From positions 1 to 64,000 of the forward strand of contig JAEZLP010000035.1 of the NCBI GenBank assembly GCA_023415235.1: a stretch of 64,000 bases of DNA, in the 5' to 3' direction. The notes under the pieces are model-generated. The model saw only the letters and a program-made list of their open reading frames with translations, searched no databases and was not told the origin of the DNA. Positions 1 to 7,846 of the stretch are shown here, piece by piece. This DNA comes from Bacillota bacterium (GTDB lineage: Bacteria > Bacillota > Clostridia > Peptostreptococcales > Anaerovoracaceae). How positions within the stretch are numbered: position 1 is the stretch's first letter; every line of letters begins with the position of its first letter. The position numbers and the translations under genes were made by a program.

Positions 1-1
1 T

Positions 2-100
2 TGCTTCGGATTCAACATCAACAAGCTTCATTCCAAGACGAAGGCTAACAAGCGGGGATTCAAGCTATACAAGGAAGAAATGTTGAAAAAAACTGCTTAA
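2..100 (+). CDS. Transposase, C-terminal tail only (cut by window edge)
   Basis: The reading frame entering the window encodes about 32 residues beginning CFGFNINKLHSK and stops at TAA 98-100. A phenylalanine/asparagine-rich GFNINKLH segment followed by a short basic tail resembles the extreme C-terminus of DDE transposases of the IS1182/IS5-like group; this is recognition from memory, not an alignment. The rest of the gene lies outside the window, so neither completeness nor activity can be judged. A hairpin with a T-run follows about 50 bases downstream and may be its terminator or part of the element's end. Confidence 0.45.
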   Translation, partial: CFGFNINKLHSKTKANKRGFKLYKEEMLKKTA

Positions 101-150
101 CAAACCCAGAAAATCTCCTATACCCTATTTTGTGCTGCCCAAAATTCAAA

Positions 151-210
151 ATCCGCACCCCTAACTGATTTAGCTAATGATTGAGCTATGAGTTAGAATG
201 CGGATTTTTT
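151..210 (+). terminator. Hairpin with T-run after the transposase tail
   Basis: ATCCGCA (151-157) pairs with TGCGGAT (199-205), CTAACT (161-166) with AGTTAG (191-196), and TAGCT (171-175) with AGCTA (184-188). A run of six T follows directly at 205-210. This looks like an intrinsic terminator for the plus-strand transposase, or an insertion-sequence end with dyad symmetry. Confidence 0.5.
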
Positions 211-217
211 CATTTTT

Positions 218-242
218 CATGGAGAGAGGCCATCTCTCCATG
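218..242. repeat. Short perfect inverted repeat
   Basis: CATGGAGAGA (218-227) and TCTCTCCATG (233-242) are perfect 10-base reverse complements around a five-base loop. No T-run follows on either strand, so it is recorded as a hairpin of unknown role just outside the transposase. Confidence 0.5.
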
Positions 243-336
243 ATTTATTCAATCATTTTGAGACAGCCTCTTGTATTCTTGTATTATGGTATTTTTATAT
301 ACATGTTTTTTTCATGTACTTTTTATCAGAATATTC

Positions 337-364
337 TTGAAAATTAAAATTGTAGTGCTATACT
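337..364 (+). promoter_or_regulatory. Sigma-A-type promoter for the candidate small RNA
   Basis: TTGAAA at 337-342 and TATACT at 359-364 are separated by 16 bases, close to the housekeeping consensus. Transcription would start near 371. No plus-strand coding frame follows before the strong terminator at 470-516. Confidence 0.55.
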
Positions 365-370
365 ATGTAT

Positions 371-516
371 AAAGCAAGTAGCATTGGGAATACTACCCAT
401 TGTTAGATAGCAATATCAATCGGCTTGGAAAGAGGGTGATTCCACCAGAAATGTTTGATGCAGCGTTTGAATAACGCCGACCATCGGAAGTAGTGATGGT
501 CGGCGTTATTCGTTTT
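371..516 (+). ncRNA. Candidate independent small RNA, about 145 nt, unknown family
   Basis: The segment lies between a good promoter (337-364) and a strong intrinsic terminator (470-516) and holds no plausible open frame. Several short hairpins are visible inside: TGGG/CCCA around 388-404, ATTG/CAAT just after, and TGGAA/TTCCA around AGAGGGTGA near 427-445. It sits immediately downstream of, and opposite to, the atpC end of the ATP synthase operon. I could not match it to a riboswitch or small RNA class from memory. It could instead be a leader whose gene has been lost. Confidence 0.4.
470..516 (+). terminator. Strong intrinsic terminator, plus strand
   Basis: A perfect 16-bp stem joins AATAACGCCGACCATC (470-485) to GATGGTCGGCGTTATT (495-510) over a nine-base loop, followed by CGTTTTTTATTC. 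The T-tract is on the plus strand only. On the minus strand the stem is followed by TCAAACGCTG, so it is not a normal terminator for the atp operon that ends at 543. Confidence 0.8.
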
Positions 517-542
517 TTATTCTTATTATGATTGAGCCTATT

Positions 543-968
543 CTATCTTTTCCTTCTGTGCCCGCCGGCCGCCACATGCATACGGGTAATGGACTTGGCA
601 ATGGCGATTTTCGCCCTCGCAATCTCCGAGTCGTCGTCGCTGGGATGTTTCAGCCAGTTCTCCGCCTTTTGCTTCTCCAGCTCGGCCCTCGCAAGGTCGA
701 TATCCTCAGGCCACTCCGCCGCGTCGGTAAAGATGACGATATTATCCTTTACGTCCACATAGCCTCCGGCCAGGGCTGCGATCTTAAAGTCCTTTGATCC
801 CTTTTCCTGAAACCACAGTTCTCCCGCAGCGAGCAGCTTGACCGCCCAGGTGTGATTATACATAAAGCCTTCGTCTCCGGTCAGGGTCCTGACGATTACA
901 AGCTCTACCTCGCCCTTATAAAAGAGTTTGGAGGGAGTAATCACCTCCAGCACAAAACTTCTAGGCAT
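543..968 (-). CDS. atpC: ATP synthase F1 subunit epsilon
   Basis: A 141-residue protein with the N-terminal beta-sandwich start (FVLEVITPSKLFYKGEV) and the C-terminal helical hairpin of the epsilon subunit, which sits on the central stalk with gamma and can inhibit ATP hydrolysis. It is the last gene of the atp operon. Its ATG at 966-968 overlaps the stop of atpD by eight bases, which suggests translational coupling. The basic tail (AAGGHRRKR) is a little longer than in many homologues. No typical minus-strand terminator follows. Confidence 0.95.
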   Translation of the reverse strand: MPRSFVLEVITPSKLFYKGEVELVIVRTLTGDEGFMYNHTWAVKLLAAGELWFQEKGSKDFKIAALAGGYVDVKDNIVIFTDAAEWPEDIDLARAELEKQKAENWLKHPSDDDSEIARAKIAIAKSITRMHVAAGGHRRKR

Positions 969-2352
969 TTTTCCTGAACCTTTCTACCACTTCGTCAATT
1001 CCGCCGGCAAACAGGAACAGGGATTCCGGAATTTCGTCATGCTTTCCTTCCAGAATCTCCTTAAATCCTCTGACGGTCTCCTTCAGCGGGATATACTTGC
1101 CCGGCGTTCCGGTAAATGCCTCCGCAACGCTGAACGGCTGCGACAGGAAACGCTGGATCTTTCTCGCTCTTGATACCACAAGCTTGTCGGAATCCGACAG
1201 CTCATCCATACCCAGTATGGCGATGATGTCCTGCAGATCCTTATACCGCTGCAGCACCTCCTGGACTCCTCTGGCGGTGTTGTAATGCTCTTCCCCGATA
1301 ATCAGCGGATCCATAATCCTGGAGGTAGATTCCAGCGGATCCACCGCGGGATAGATTCCCAGCTCGGTAATGGCTCTGGACAATACCGTAGTTGCATCCA
1401 GATGGGCGAAGGTTGTTGCGGGAGCCGGGTCTGTCAAATCGTCGGCAGGTACGTAAATTGCCTGCACCGACGTGATGGATCCTTTTTTGGTCGAAGTAAT
1501 TCTTTCCTGCAATGCTCCCATTTCCGTCGCAAGGGTGGGCTGATATCCTACTGCGCTGGGTACGCGCCCCAGCAGGGCCGAAACCTCGGAGCCTGCCTGT
1601 GTAAACCGGAAAATATTATCGATGAAAAGAAGCACATCCTGTCCTTCTTCGTCACGAAAATGCTCGGCCATTGTCAAGCCTGTCAAAGCCACTCTCATTC
1701 TGGCTCCCGGCGGTTCGTTCATCTGGCCGAAAACCATGGCAGTCTTGTCGATTACGCCGGATTCGATCATTTCATAGTAAAGATCGTTTCCTTCTCTGGT
1801 CCGTTCTCCGACTCCGGCGAATACGGAGATCCCGCCGTGTTCCTTTGCGATATTATTAATCAGTTCCTGAATCAGTACGGTTTTTCCAACTCCAGCGCCG
1901 CCGAACAGTCCAACCTTTCCTCCCCGTGTATAAGGGGCGATCAGGTCTACGACCTTGATTCCTGTTTCAAAGATCTGAGAGCTGGTATCCTGTTCTTCGA
2001 AAGAGGGAGCCGGTTTATGGATCGGCATCCGCCGCTCCGTTTGGACAGGCCCCTTATCATCAATGGTTTCACCGATTACATTGAATAACCGGCCCAATAC
2101 TTCCTTTCCGACAGGAACACTGATCGGAGCGCCGCTGTCTTCCGCTTCCATGCCTCTTGTCAGTCCATCCGTGGAGGATAGGGCAACGCACCTTACTACG
2201 TCATCGCCGATGTGCTGGGCTACTTCCGCTACGATAATGCGGTCTTCAAACGGGATGCGAATCGCGTTAAGCAGCTCCGGCATTTCCTCCGGCATGAATT
2301 TTATATCGATTACAGGTCCTATGATCTGATGAATGGTGCCTTTATGGCTCAT
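961..2352 (-). CDS. atpD: ATP synthase F1 subunit beta
   Basis: A 463-residue catalytic F1 subunit. The P-loop GGAGVGKTV lies near residue 150, the GERTREGNDLY segment follows, then the DNIFRFTQAGSEVSALLGR region and the ALLGRMPSAVGYQ-type segment, here with valine (ALLGRVPSAVGYQ). Length and motif order are normal, so it should be fully catalytic. It hydrolyses or makes ATP at the alpha/beta interface, with alpha encoded by 3303-4811. A GGGGGG ribosome site precedes the ATG at 2350-2352. Confidence 0.98.
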   Translation of the reverse strand: MSHKGTIHQIIGPVIDIKFMPEEMPELLNAIRIPFEDRIIVAEVAQHIGDDVVRCVALSSTDGLTRGMEAEDSGAPISVPVGKEVLGRLFNVIGETIDDKGPVQTERRMPIHKPAPSFEEQDTSSQIFETGIKVVDLIAPYTRGGKVGLFGGAGVGKTVLIQELINNIAKEHGGISVFAGVGERTREGNDLYYEMIESGVIDKTAMVFGQMNEPPGARMRVALTGLTMAEHFRDEEGQDVLLFIDNIFRFTQAGSEVSALLGRVPSAVGYQPTLATEMGALQERITSTKKGSITSVQAIYVPADDLTDPAPATTFAHLDATTVLSRAITELGIYPAVDPLESTSRIMDPLIIGEEHYNTARGVQEVLQRYKDLQDIIAILGMDELSDSDKLVVSRARKIQRFLSQPFSVAEAFTGTPGKYIPLKETVRGFKEILEGKHDEIPESLFLFAGGIDEVVERFRKNA

Positions 2353-2406
2353 TTCATTCCCCCCTCACGTGAGATAGTCTCTTTCAGCGGCTTTCAAAGC
2401 CTCTGT

Positions 2407-3273
2407 CTATTTCAGCGCTTCCGCGCCGCCTACTATTTCTGAAATTTCATTGGTAATGGCGGCTTGTCTCGTCCTGTTGTAGAAGAGGGTCAGCTCGCCG
2501 ATCATTTCTCTGGCATTGTCCGTGGCATTTTCCATCGCCATCCTTCTTGCCGCATGCTCACAGGTTGCGGATTCTACGATAGCGCCGTAAACCATGATCT
2601 CCACGTACTTGGGAACCAGATAATTGAATACCTCCTCCACGGAGGGTTCATAATCCACCTGTTTTTCCAGCTGCGGAAAATCCGGGTCTTTGTGAAGCTC
2701 GAAGGGAAGCAGCGTAACGTTTCTTACCTTCTGTTCCATGGAGCTGACAAAGGAGGTGTAGATCAAAACCACCTCATCGATTTTCCCCTGATCATAAAGC
2801 TCGATGATGGGCTTGCTGATGTCATGGGTTTCCAGGAATGAAATGCTCTCCGGCGGCAGCATATACTCCTCGAAAATTTCATAGCCGCGCTTTTCAAAAT
2901 ATTCCTTTCCCTTGCCGCCGATCGCCACAATGATCGGTTTTTCCGGGTCGGAGGCGATCTCCTTTGCCGCTTCCTTTATCACGTTGGAATTGAAGCTGCC
3001 GCAGAGGCCTCTTGAGCTGGTTATGATAATATAGCAGGTGTTTTTGATTTCTCTGTTCCCCTTCAAATACTGGAGCGGAACTTCACTGGTATTATTGAAA
3101 ATTTCCTCTATGGATTCGGTGACATAGTGGAAATATTCTCTTGTCTTTTCAAAGGTATTTTTGGCTTTTCTCAGTTTGGCTGCGGATACGAGCTTCATGG
3201 CATTGGTGATATGCTCCATGCTGTTGACGCTCCGGATCCTGCGTTTGATATCCCTCATATTGTTTCCAGCCAT
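2407..3273 (-). CDS. atpG: ATP synthase F1 subunit gamma
   Basis: A 288-residue rotor-shaft subunit. It has the N-terminal coiled-coil start (DIKRRIRSVNSMEHITNAMK), the central Rossmann-like part with TSSRGLCGSFNSN, and the C-terminal helix ARRMAMENATDNAREMI followed by LTLFYNRTRQAAIT. These are the conserved contact regions with beta and the c ring. It lies between atpA and atpD with gaps of 29 and 54 bases and is preceded by an AGGAGGAGG-type ribosome site. Confidence 0.97.
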   Translation of the reverse strand: MAGNNMRDIKRRIRSVNSMEHITNAMKLVSAAKLRKAKNTFEKTREYFHYVTESIEEIFNNTSEVPLQYLKGNREIKNTCYIIITSSRGLCGSFNSNVIKEAAKEIASDPEKPIIVAIGGKGKEYFEKRGYEIFEEYMLPPESISFLETHDISKPIIELYDQGKIDEVVLIYTSFVSSMEQKVRNVTLLPFELHKDPDFPQLEKQVDYEPSVEEVFNYLVPKYVEIMVYGAIVESATCEHAARRMAMENATDNAREMIGELTLFYNRTRQAAITNEISEIVGGAEALK

Positions 3274-3302
3274 GCGGTCGCCTCCTCCTTAAGGAGCTGT
3301 CA

Positions 3303-4811
3303 TTATGAATTTCTGATCTTCTTGAATTCCTCAATGGCAGCTTTTAATTTTTCTTCTGTCTCCGCTTCCAGTTTGCCCGTAGATCTAATCTCCCTGCCGA
3401 TTTCAGCATGGTGGGTATCCATAAAATCATAGAAATCTGTTTCAAACTTCTTGATCTCTTCAACCGGAATGTCCGCCAGATAATGGTTGGTGGCCGCGAA
3501 TATGATCATGACCTGATGCTCTACCTTAACCGGCGAATACTGGGGCTGCTTCAATATTTCCATCAGGATGACACCGTGATCCAGTCTGGCTCTCGTATCC
3601 TTGTCCAGATCGGATCCAAACTGGGAGAAGCTTGCCAGTTCCCTGTACTGGGCCAGTTCCAGCTTGACCTTGCTGGAGACCTTTTTCATTGCCTTGATCT
3701 GAGCGTTTCCACCTACACGGGATACGGAGATGCCCGCGTTTACCGCCGGTCTCTGCCCTGTAAAGAAAAGCTCCGATTCCAGGAAGATCTGGCCGTCGGT
3801 GATGGATATCACGTTGGTGGGGATGTAGGCAGACACGTCTCCTGCCTGGGTCTCGATTATGGGCAGCGCTGTAATCGATCCTCCGCCCAGTTCATCGGAA
3901 AGCTTTGCCGCTCTTTCCAGCAGTCTGCTGTGCAGATAGAATACGTCTCCCGGATATGCCTCTCTTCCCGGAGGTCTTCGAAGCAGCAGAGACATAGCCC
4001 GGTAGGCTACCGCATGCTTGGACAGATCATCATAGATGATCAGCACGTGCTTGCCCTGATGCATAAATTCTTCCGCCATAGCGCAGCCTGCATAAGGGGC
4101 GATATACTGCAGCGGAGCAACCTCGCTTGCTGTTGCGGATACAACGATGGTATATTTCATGGAGCCTTTGTTTTCCAAGGTCTGAACCATTTGAGCAACG
4201 GTGGATTTTTTCTGCCCGATGGCTACATATATGCAGATTACGTCTTCGTCCGCCTGATTGATGATGGTGTCGATGGCAATCGCGGTTTTTCCTGTCTGCC
4301 GGTCACCGATAATCAACTCTCTTTGACCTTTTCCGATGGGAATCATGGAGTCTATGGCCTTGATTCCGGTCTGAAGCGGCTCATTTACCGACTTTCTCTG
4401 CAGCACCCCGGGAGCCTTGTTCTCAATCGGTCTTGTCTTTGTAGTATGAATGGGGCCTTTTCCGTCAATGGGCTGCCCCAGCGCGTTTACGACGCGGCCG
4501 ATAAGCTCGGGTCCCACCGGAACCTCCACGACTCTACCGGTCGGCTTTACAATGTCCCCTTCCTTGATTTCTTTATCGGGGCCCAGAATTACCGTACCGA
4601 CATTATCCTCTTCCAGGTTTAATGCCATGCCGTATATCTCATTGGGAAACTCCAGGAGCTCGCCGGCCATGCATTGGTCCAGGCCGTAGATTCTTGCGAT
4701 CCCGTCTCCCACTTGTATCACTGTCCCAAAGTTTGAGATTTCCAGTTCGTTCTTATATTGTTTGATTTGCTCCCGTATGACCGCACTGATTTCTTCTGGT
4801 CTTAAGTTCAT
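3303..4811 (-). CDS. atpA: ATP synthase F1 subunit alpha
   Basis: A 502-residue non-catalytic nucleotide-binding subunit. The Walker A GDRQTGKTA lies near residue 170 and YDDLSKHAVAYR and SRLLERAAKLSDELGGGS follow, as expected. Its N-terminus (MNLRPEEISAVIREQIKQYK) is the segment that binds delta at the top of the peripheral stalk. A GGAGG site lies about 10 bases before the ATG at 4809-4811. Everything points to an intact gene in the standard operon position. Confidence 0.98.
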   Translation of the reverse strand: MNLRPEEISAVIREQIKQYKNELEISNFGTVIQVGDGIARIYGLDQCMAGELLEFPNEIYGMALNLEEDNVGTVILGPDKEIKEGDIVKPTGRVVEVPVGPELIGRVVNALGQPIDGKGPIHTTKTRPIENKAPGVLQRKSVNEPLQTGIKAIDSMIPIGKGQRELIIGDRQTGKTAIAIDTIINQADEDVICIYVAIGQKKSTVAQMVQTLENKGSMKYTIVVSATASEVAPLQYIAPYAGCAMAEEFMHQGKHVLIIYDDLSKHAVAYRAMSLLLRRPPGREAYPGDVFYLHSRLLERAAKLSDELGGGSITALPIIETQAGDVSAYIPTNVISITDGQIFLESELFFTGQRPAVNAGISVSRVGGNAQIKAMKKVSSKVKLELAQYRELASFSQFGSDLDKDTRARLDHGVILMEILKQPQYSPVKVEHQVMIIFAATNHYLADIPVEEIKKFETDFYDFMDTHHAEIGREIRSTGKLEAETEEKLKAAIEEFKKIRNS

Positions 4812-4875
4812 AGGTGCAACATCCTCCTTCCGAATGGTTCGAAATCTCCAAGTTCCTCTGTAAGATTCCGTCTGT

Positions 4876-5409
4876 CTATTTCAGGCTTTCACTCAGGTCG
4901 TTGAGCCGTTTTCTGATGGTGGCGTCAATCACCTTGCCTTCTATAAAGATCCTGACTCCGCCCAGGATGGCGGAGTTCGTTTTATTCTCGAGCTTTACTT
5001 TTTTCCGGATCAGTTTTCCGGTCTTTTCCTCAAAGATCGAAAGCTGCTCTCTGGAAAGAGGATTGACAGAGAATATGGTTCCGACGGAGAAGCCCCGGCT
5101 TTCGTCTACCAGCTGCTTGTACCGCTTGACAATACATCCGAATTCCCCGGCTCTCCTTTTATCGATGAGAATAAACAGCAGGTTCAGCAGTTCGTCACAT
5201 ATTCTCCCTGAAAAGATCGCTTTCATCTTCTCCTTTTTTTCCTCAGCGGAAATTACCGGAGTCTTGATGAATTCCAAAAGCTCCGGATTTTCCTTCAGAA
5301 TCTCCTGAAGCGCCAGCGCTTCCTCCAGAATCTGCTCCTCTTTATTCATATCGGAAGCCGCTTCAAAGAGGGCTTTCCCATATGTCATATCGACTGTCAA
5401 TTCTGCCAT
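4876..5409 (-). CDS. atpH: ATP synthase F1 subunit delta
   Basis: A 177-residue OSCP/delta subunit that links the peripheral stalk (b subunit) to the top of F1. It starts with a helical domain (DMTYGKALFEAASDMNKEEQ) and ends with the conserved IGGVRIFIEGKVIDATIRKRL-like segment, here ILGGVRIFIEGKVID followed by RLNDLSESLK. The start codon overlaps the end of atpF by 13 bases, which suggests coupled translation. Length is typical. Confidence 0.96.
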   Translation of the reverse strand: MAELTVDMTYGKALFEAASDMNKEEQILEEALALQEILKENPELLEFIKTPVISAEEKKEKMKAIFSGRICDELLNLLFILIDKRRAGEFGCIVKRYKQLVDESRGFSVGTIFSVNPLSREQLSIFEEKTGKLIRKKVKLENKTNSAILGGVRIFIEGKVIDATIRKRLNDLSESLK

Positions 5410-5909
5410 CCCGAATTACCTGCCTGTTCAATGACTCGCTGAATAATCTCTTCCTGTCCGGATGCGTCAAGCTGCTTTTCAATAATCTTTTCCGCAGCAA
5501 AGATAGCCAGACTTGCGATCTGTTGTCTCATCTCACTAACTGCCTTGAGCTTCTCTCTTTCAATCTCTCTCTGCGCCTGCAAAAGCATTTCATTCGCTTT
5601 TCTGTTCGCTTCATCCGTAATTTCCTTTGCCGTTGCCTCCGCCTTAATCTTTGCGTTTTTGATGATTTCTCTGCCCTCGTTTTCAAGGTTCAGTATTTTC
5701 TTGTTGTATTCGGCCAGTTTTTCATCCGCAATCTGATTGGTACGTTCCGCCTGATCAAAGGAATCTTTCACGGCATTTTGCCGGTCGAGCATAAAATTAT
5801 GCACTTTTTCGAAGAAGAATCGTTTGAGTATAAGGTATAAAACCAGAACAGTAACCCACTGCATGACTAGGGTCCAGTTAAATTCAATCAAACCTGTATA
5901 CAATTCCAA
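5397..5909 (-). CDS. atpF: ATP synthase Fo subunit b, TTG start
   Basis: A 170-residue peripheral-stalk subunit with one N-terminal membrane helix (WTLVMQWVTVLVLYLILKRFFF, about residues 12-33) and a long charged amphipathic helix typical of the b dimer. The start is TTG at 5907-5909, chosen because AGGAGG lies eight bases upstream and no in-frame ATG is better placed. It lies between atpE and atpH in the usual order. Confidence 0.94.
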   Translation of the reverse strand: MELYTGLIEFNWTLVMQWVTVLVLYLILKRFFFEKVHNFMLDRQNAVKDSFDQAERTNQIADEKLAEYNKKILNLENEGREIIKNAKIKAEATAKEITDEANRKANEMLLQAQREIEREKLKAVSEMRQQIASLAIFAAEKIIEKQLDASGQEEIIQRVIEQAGNSGWQN

Positions 5910-5944
5910 GGTTTTATCCTCCTCTCTGAATCGGTTGTTATATT

Positions 5945-6211
5945 TTAGAGCATGCCTACAAGAGGATTGATAAAGATCAGAGCGATGGATATGATAAAGG
6001 CAAAGATACCTGTGGTTTCGGCAACAGCCTGACCAACAAGCATAGTCTTAAGGATATCACCTTGCGCCTCCGGCTGTCTTGCAACGCTTTCTACCGCTTT
6101 CCCCGCAGTGAAACCCTGCCCGATACCAATTCCCAATGCTGCAATCATGGTAAATGATGCTCCTAATGCTGACATTCCTAAAACGAATGCTTCTGGTGTT
6201 ACTAATGGCAT
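5945..6211 (-). CDS. atpE: ATP synthase Fo subunit c, Na+-type binding residues
   Basis: An 88-residue hairpin of two membrane helices that forms the c ring. The loop ARQPEA is intact. The ion-binding carboxylate is E65 in VAETTGIF. Gln32 (GIGQGF), Val63, Glu65, Thr66 and Thr67 fall at the same numbers as the Na+ ligands known for Ilyobacter tartaricus (Q32, V63, E65, S66, T67), with Ser66 replaced by Thr, which also carries a hydroxyl. This supports Na+ coupling by inference. GGGAG precedes the ATG by nine bases. Confidence 0.96.
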   Translation of the reverse strand: MPLVTPEAFVLGMSALGASFTMIAALGIGIGQGFTAGKAVESVARQPEAQGDILKTMLVGQAVAETTGIFAFIISIALIFINPLVGML

Positions 6212-6251
6212 AATATAAATCTCCCTTCTTATTGTTCAAGTTTTAATATTT

Positions 6252-6977
6252 CTAATGATGATCCTCGTGAGTGGCGATGGCCATCCCGATAAACACCATA
6301 GATAACATGGTAAAGATAAAGGCTTGTAAAATCGGTTCAAAAATATCGAAAAATATGTTCGCGGGAAGCGGGATAACTGCTTCCAACAACGGAATCGGCA
6401 GATGCAGCTTGTGGCTGGCGCTCCCCAAAGCATTGAAGATCAGCGCCATGATAATCATTCCGCCAAGGATGTTTCCAAATAGTCGGAAGGCCAGTGAAAT
6501 CGGAATGGAAACGTCCTCAATGATTTTCAGTGGAAACATAAAGGGATAGGGCTCACACATGTGCTTCAGATGACCCTTGAAGGTTCTGGACCGGATGGAG
6601 TTATACTGAATCAGGATAAAGGTGATCCCCGCCAGCGCAAAAGTGGTGTTCACATCTGTGGTAACGGGTCGGAATCCCCAAAGTCCCAAGGAGTTTCCCA
6701 CTAGCAGAAACAGGAATAATGTTCCGATATAAGGCGCAAAGGAGAGGTTATGCTTTCCCATAGTGTCGCCGACGAGTTTGTATGTAAACTCAACGATTAA
6801 TTCCGCAACAGCTTGCAGTCCTTTCGGCTCTCTTTCCATTTTTCTGGTTGATACTAAAGCAAAAATAATAAGAACCGCAGCCACAATCAGTGAGTACAGC
6901 ACCGTTTCCGTGATAAATAGGCTTCCGTCTCCAAAGCCGATTATTTTTCGCGGTCCTAAATTGTCTATGTTATGCAT
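6252..6977 (-). CDS. atpB: ATP synthase Fo subunit a
   Basis: A 241-residue polytopic stator subunit that forms the ion half-channels against the c ring. The essential arginine is in SLAFRLFGNILGG near residue 165, and the last helices (EPILQAFIFTMLSMVFIGMA) are typical. It is followed by atpE after 40 bases and preceded by the AtpI-like gene after only four bases, so the three membrane genes are cotranscribed. Confidence 0.96.
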   Translation of the reverse strand: MHNIDNLGPRKIIGFGDGSLFITETVLYSLIVAAVLIIFALVSTRKMEREPKGLQAVAELIVEFTYKLVGDTMGKHNLSFAPYIGTLFLFLLVGNSLGLWGFRPVTTDVNTTFALAGITFILIQYNSIRSRTFKGHLKHMCEPYPFMFPLKIIEDVSIPISLAFRLFGNILGGMIIMALIFNALGSASHKLHLPIPLLEAVIPLPANIFFDIFEPILQAFIFTMLSMVFIGMAIATHEDHH

Positions 6978-6981
6978 TCCG

Positions 6982-7605
6982 CTATTCCTCCTCCTTATCG
7001 CGGCTTAATTTCTTTCTTTTATAACTGCGATAAGTCTTTCCCTGCCCTTTCTTTGATGTTTCAGCAGAAAATCCGTCCGCAGACCCATCCTCAGTTTCAT
7101 TCCGGCCAAAGAAATCCTCATCCTCCTGATATTCAAGTTCTCTTCTTATTTTATCTCTAATTCTATCTGTTTTATGCTCCTCTTTCGACGCATCCATTTT
7201 TTCATAGGCTTCCTTAACCTCCGGGCGTACCTTTCGGTCCTTCGAAAACTCTGCCTTGAAACCGTGCAGGTAGTAAATCGATATTTTCAGTGTTAAAAAA
7301 CCGAAAAGCGCAGCAATCCCGCTGACAGTTCCAACCCGCAGGGACATGTAAAAAGCGCCGCCGTATATCAACAGCCGGATCACATACCCGGCAAAAACCA
7401 AGCCGCTTTTGCCACTGGAGAGAGCTCTCCTAAGTGTATATTCCATGATATTAAAGTTGACAATGGATATTGCCGTACCCATTGCAAGGCCATAACTGAA
7501 CTTGACATCCAGCCCCAGAAATGGCAGGGAAACCAGCTGAATAAAAAAGGCAACGAAGATTCCGTATAAAAATATCTTGTTTTTAAAAGGAGTCAGATCA
7601 CTCAT
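6982..7605 (-). CDS. atpI: AtpI-like membrane protein, first gene of the atp operon
   Basis: A 207-residue protein with about four predicted membrane helices in the first 120 residues (for example FLYGIFVAFFIQLVSLPFLG and the segment after SGKSGLVFAGYVIRLLIYGG) and a long hydrophilic, highly charged tail of about 85 residues. Position before atpB and topology fit AtpI/UncI, the assembly factor reported to help build Na+-type c rings in Acetobacterium. Sequence conservation of this family is low, so the call rests mostly on context. The charged tail is longer than in most AtpI proteins. Confidence 0.75.
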   Translation of the reverse strand: MSDLTPFKNKIFLYGIFVAFFIQLVSLPFLGLDVKFSYGLAMGTAISIVNFNIMEYTLRRALSSGKSGLVFAGYVIRLLIYGGAFYMSLRVGTVSGIAALFGFLTLKISIYYLHGFKAEFSKDRKVRPEVKEAYEKMDASKEEHKTDRIRDKIRRELEYQEDEDFFGRNETEDGSADGFSAETSKKGQGKTYRSYKRKKLSRDKEEE

Positions 7606-7733
7606 TCCACCATTACCCTATTCTGCTGCTCTGTAAACACCCAGCCATGATTTCCTGTTTGAATATCTCGTTCTGAAAGGACGTCAAACCATCCATTTTG
7701 CTCTTTCTTAGACACAATTCATGGTATTATTTT

Positions 7734-7761
7734 ATTATAGACCTAAAATCCGAAAAGTAAA
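7734..7761 (-). promoter_or_regulatory. Likely promoter of the atp operon
   Basis: On the minus strand TTTACT (7761-7756) is followed after 16 bases by a perfect TATAAT (7739-7734). Transcription would begin near 7727, leaving a leader of about 120 bases before atpI. Confidence 0.5.
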
Positions 7762-7810
7762 GTATCGTTAAAAAATAAACATTCTGAAAATTATGTATTC
7801 AGAATACAAA

Positions 7811-7846
7811 CCCCTGCAACCCTTTGTTTTCAAGGGAATACAGGGG
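7811..7846 (-). terminator. Terminator after the MATE gene
   Basis: Directly after the MATE stop codon, CCCCTG (7811-7816) pairs with CAGGGG (7841-7846), and CCCTTTG pairs with CAAGGG inside. On the minus strand the stem is followed by TTTGTATTCTG. It ends the comEB-wecA-wecB-MATE unit and also separates it from the atp promoter. Confidence 0.65.

Noticed and set aside
371..470. Known riboswitch classes (c-di-GMP, T-box, fluoride, cobalamin, SAM) for the candidate RNA
   Set aside because: The conserved words of these classes were looked for by eye and not found. A covariance search would be needed to exclude them formally.
470..516. Hairpin as terminator of the atp operon
   Set aside because: The T-tract is on the plus strand only. 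On the minus strand the stem is followed by TCAAACGCTG, so it serves a plus-strand transcript.
3408..4622. 404-codon plus-strand frame antisense to atpA
   Set aside because: Shadow of a conserved gene; no start signal or family.
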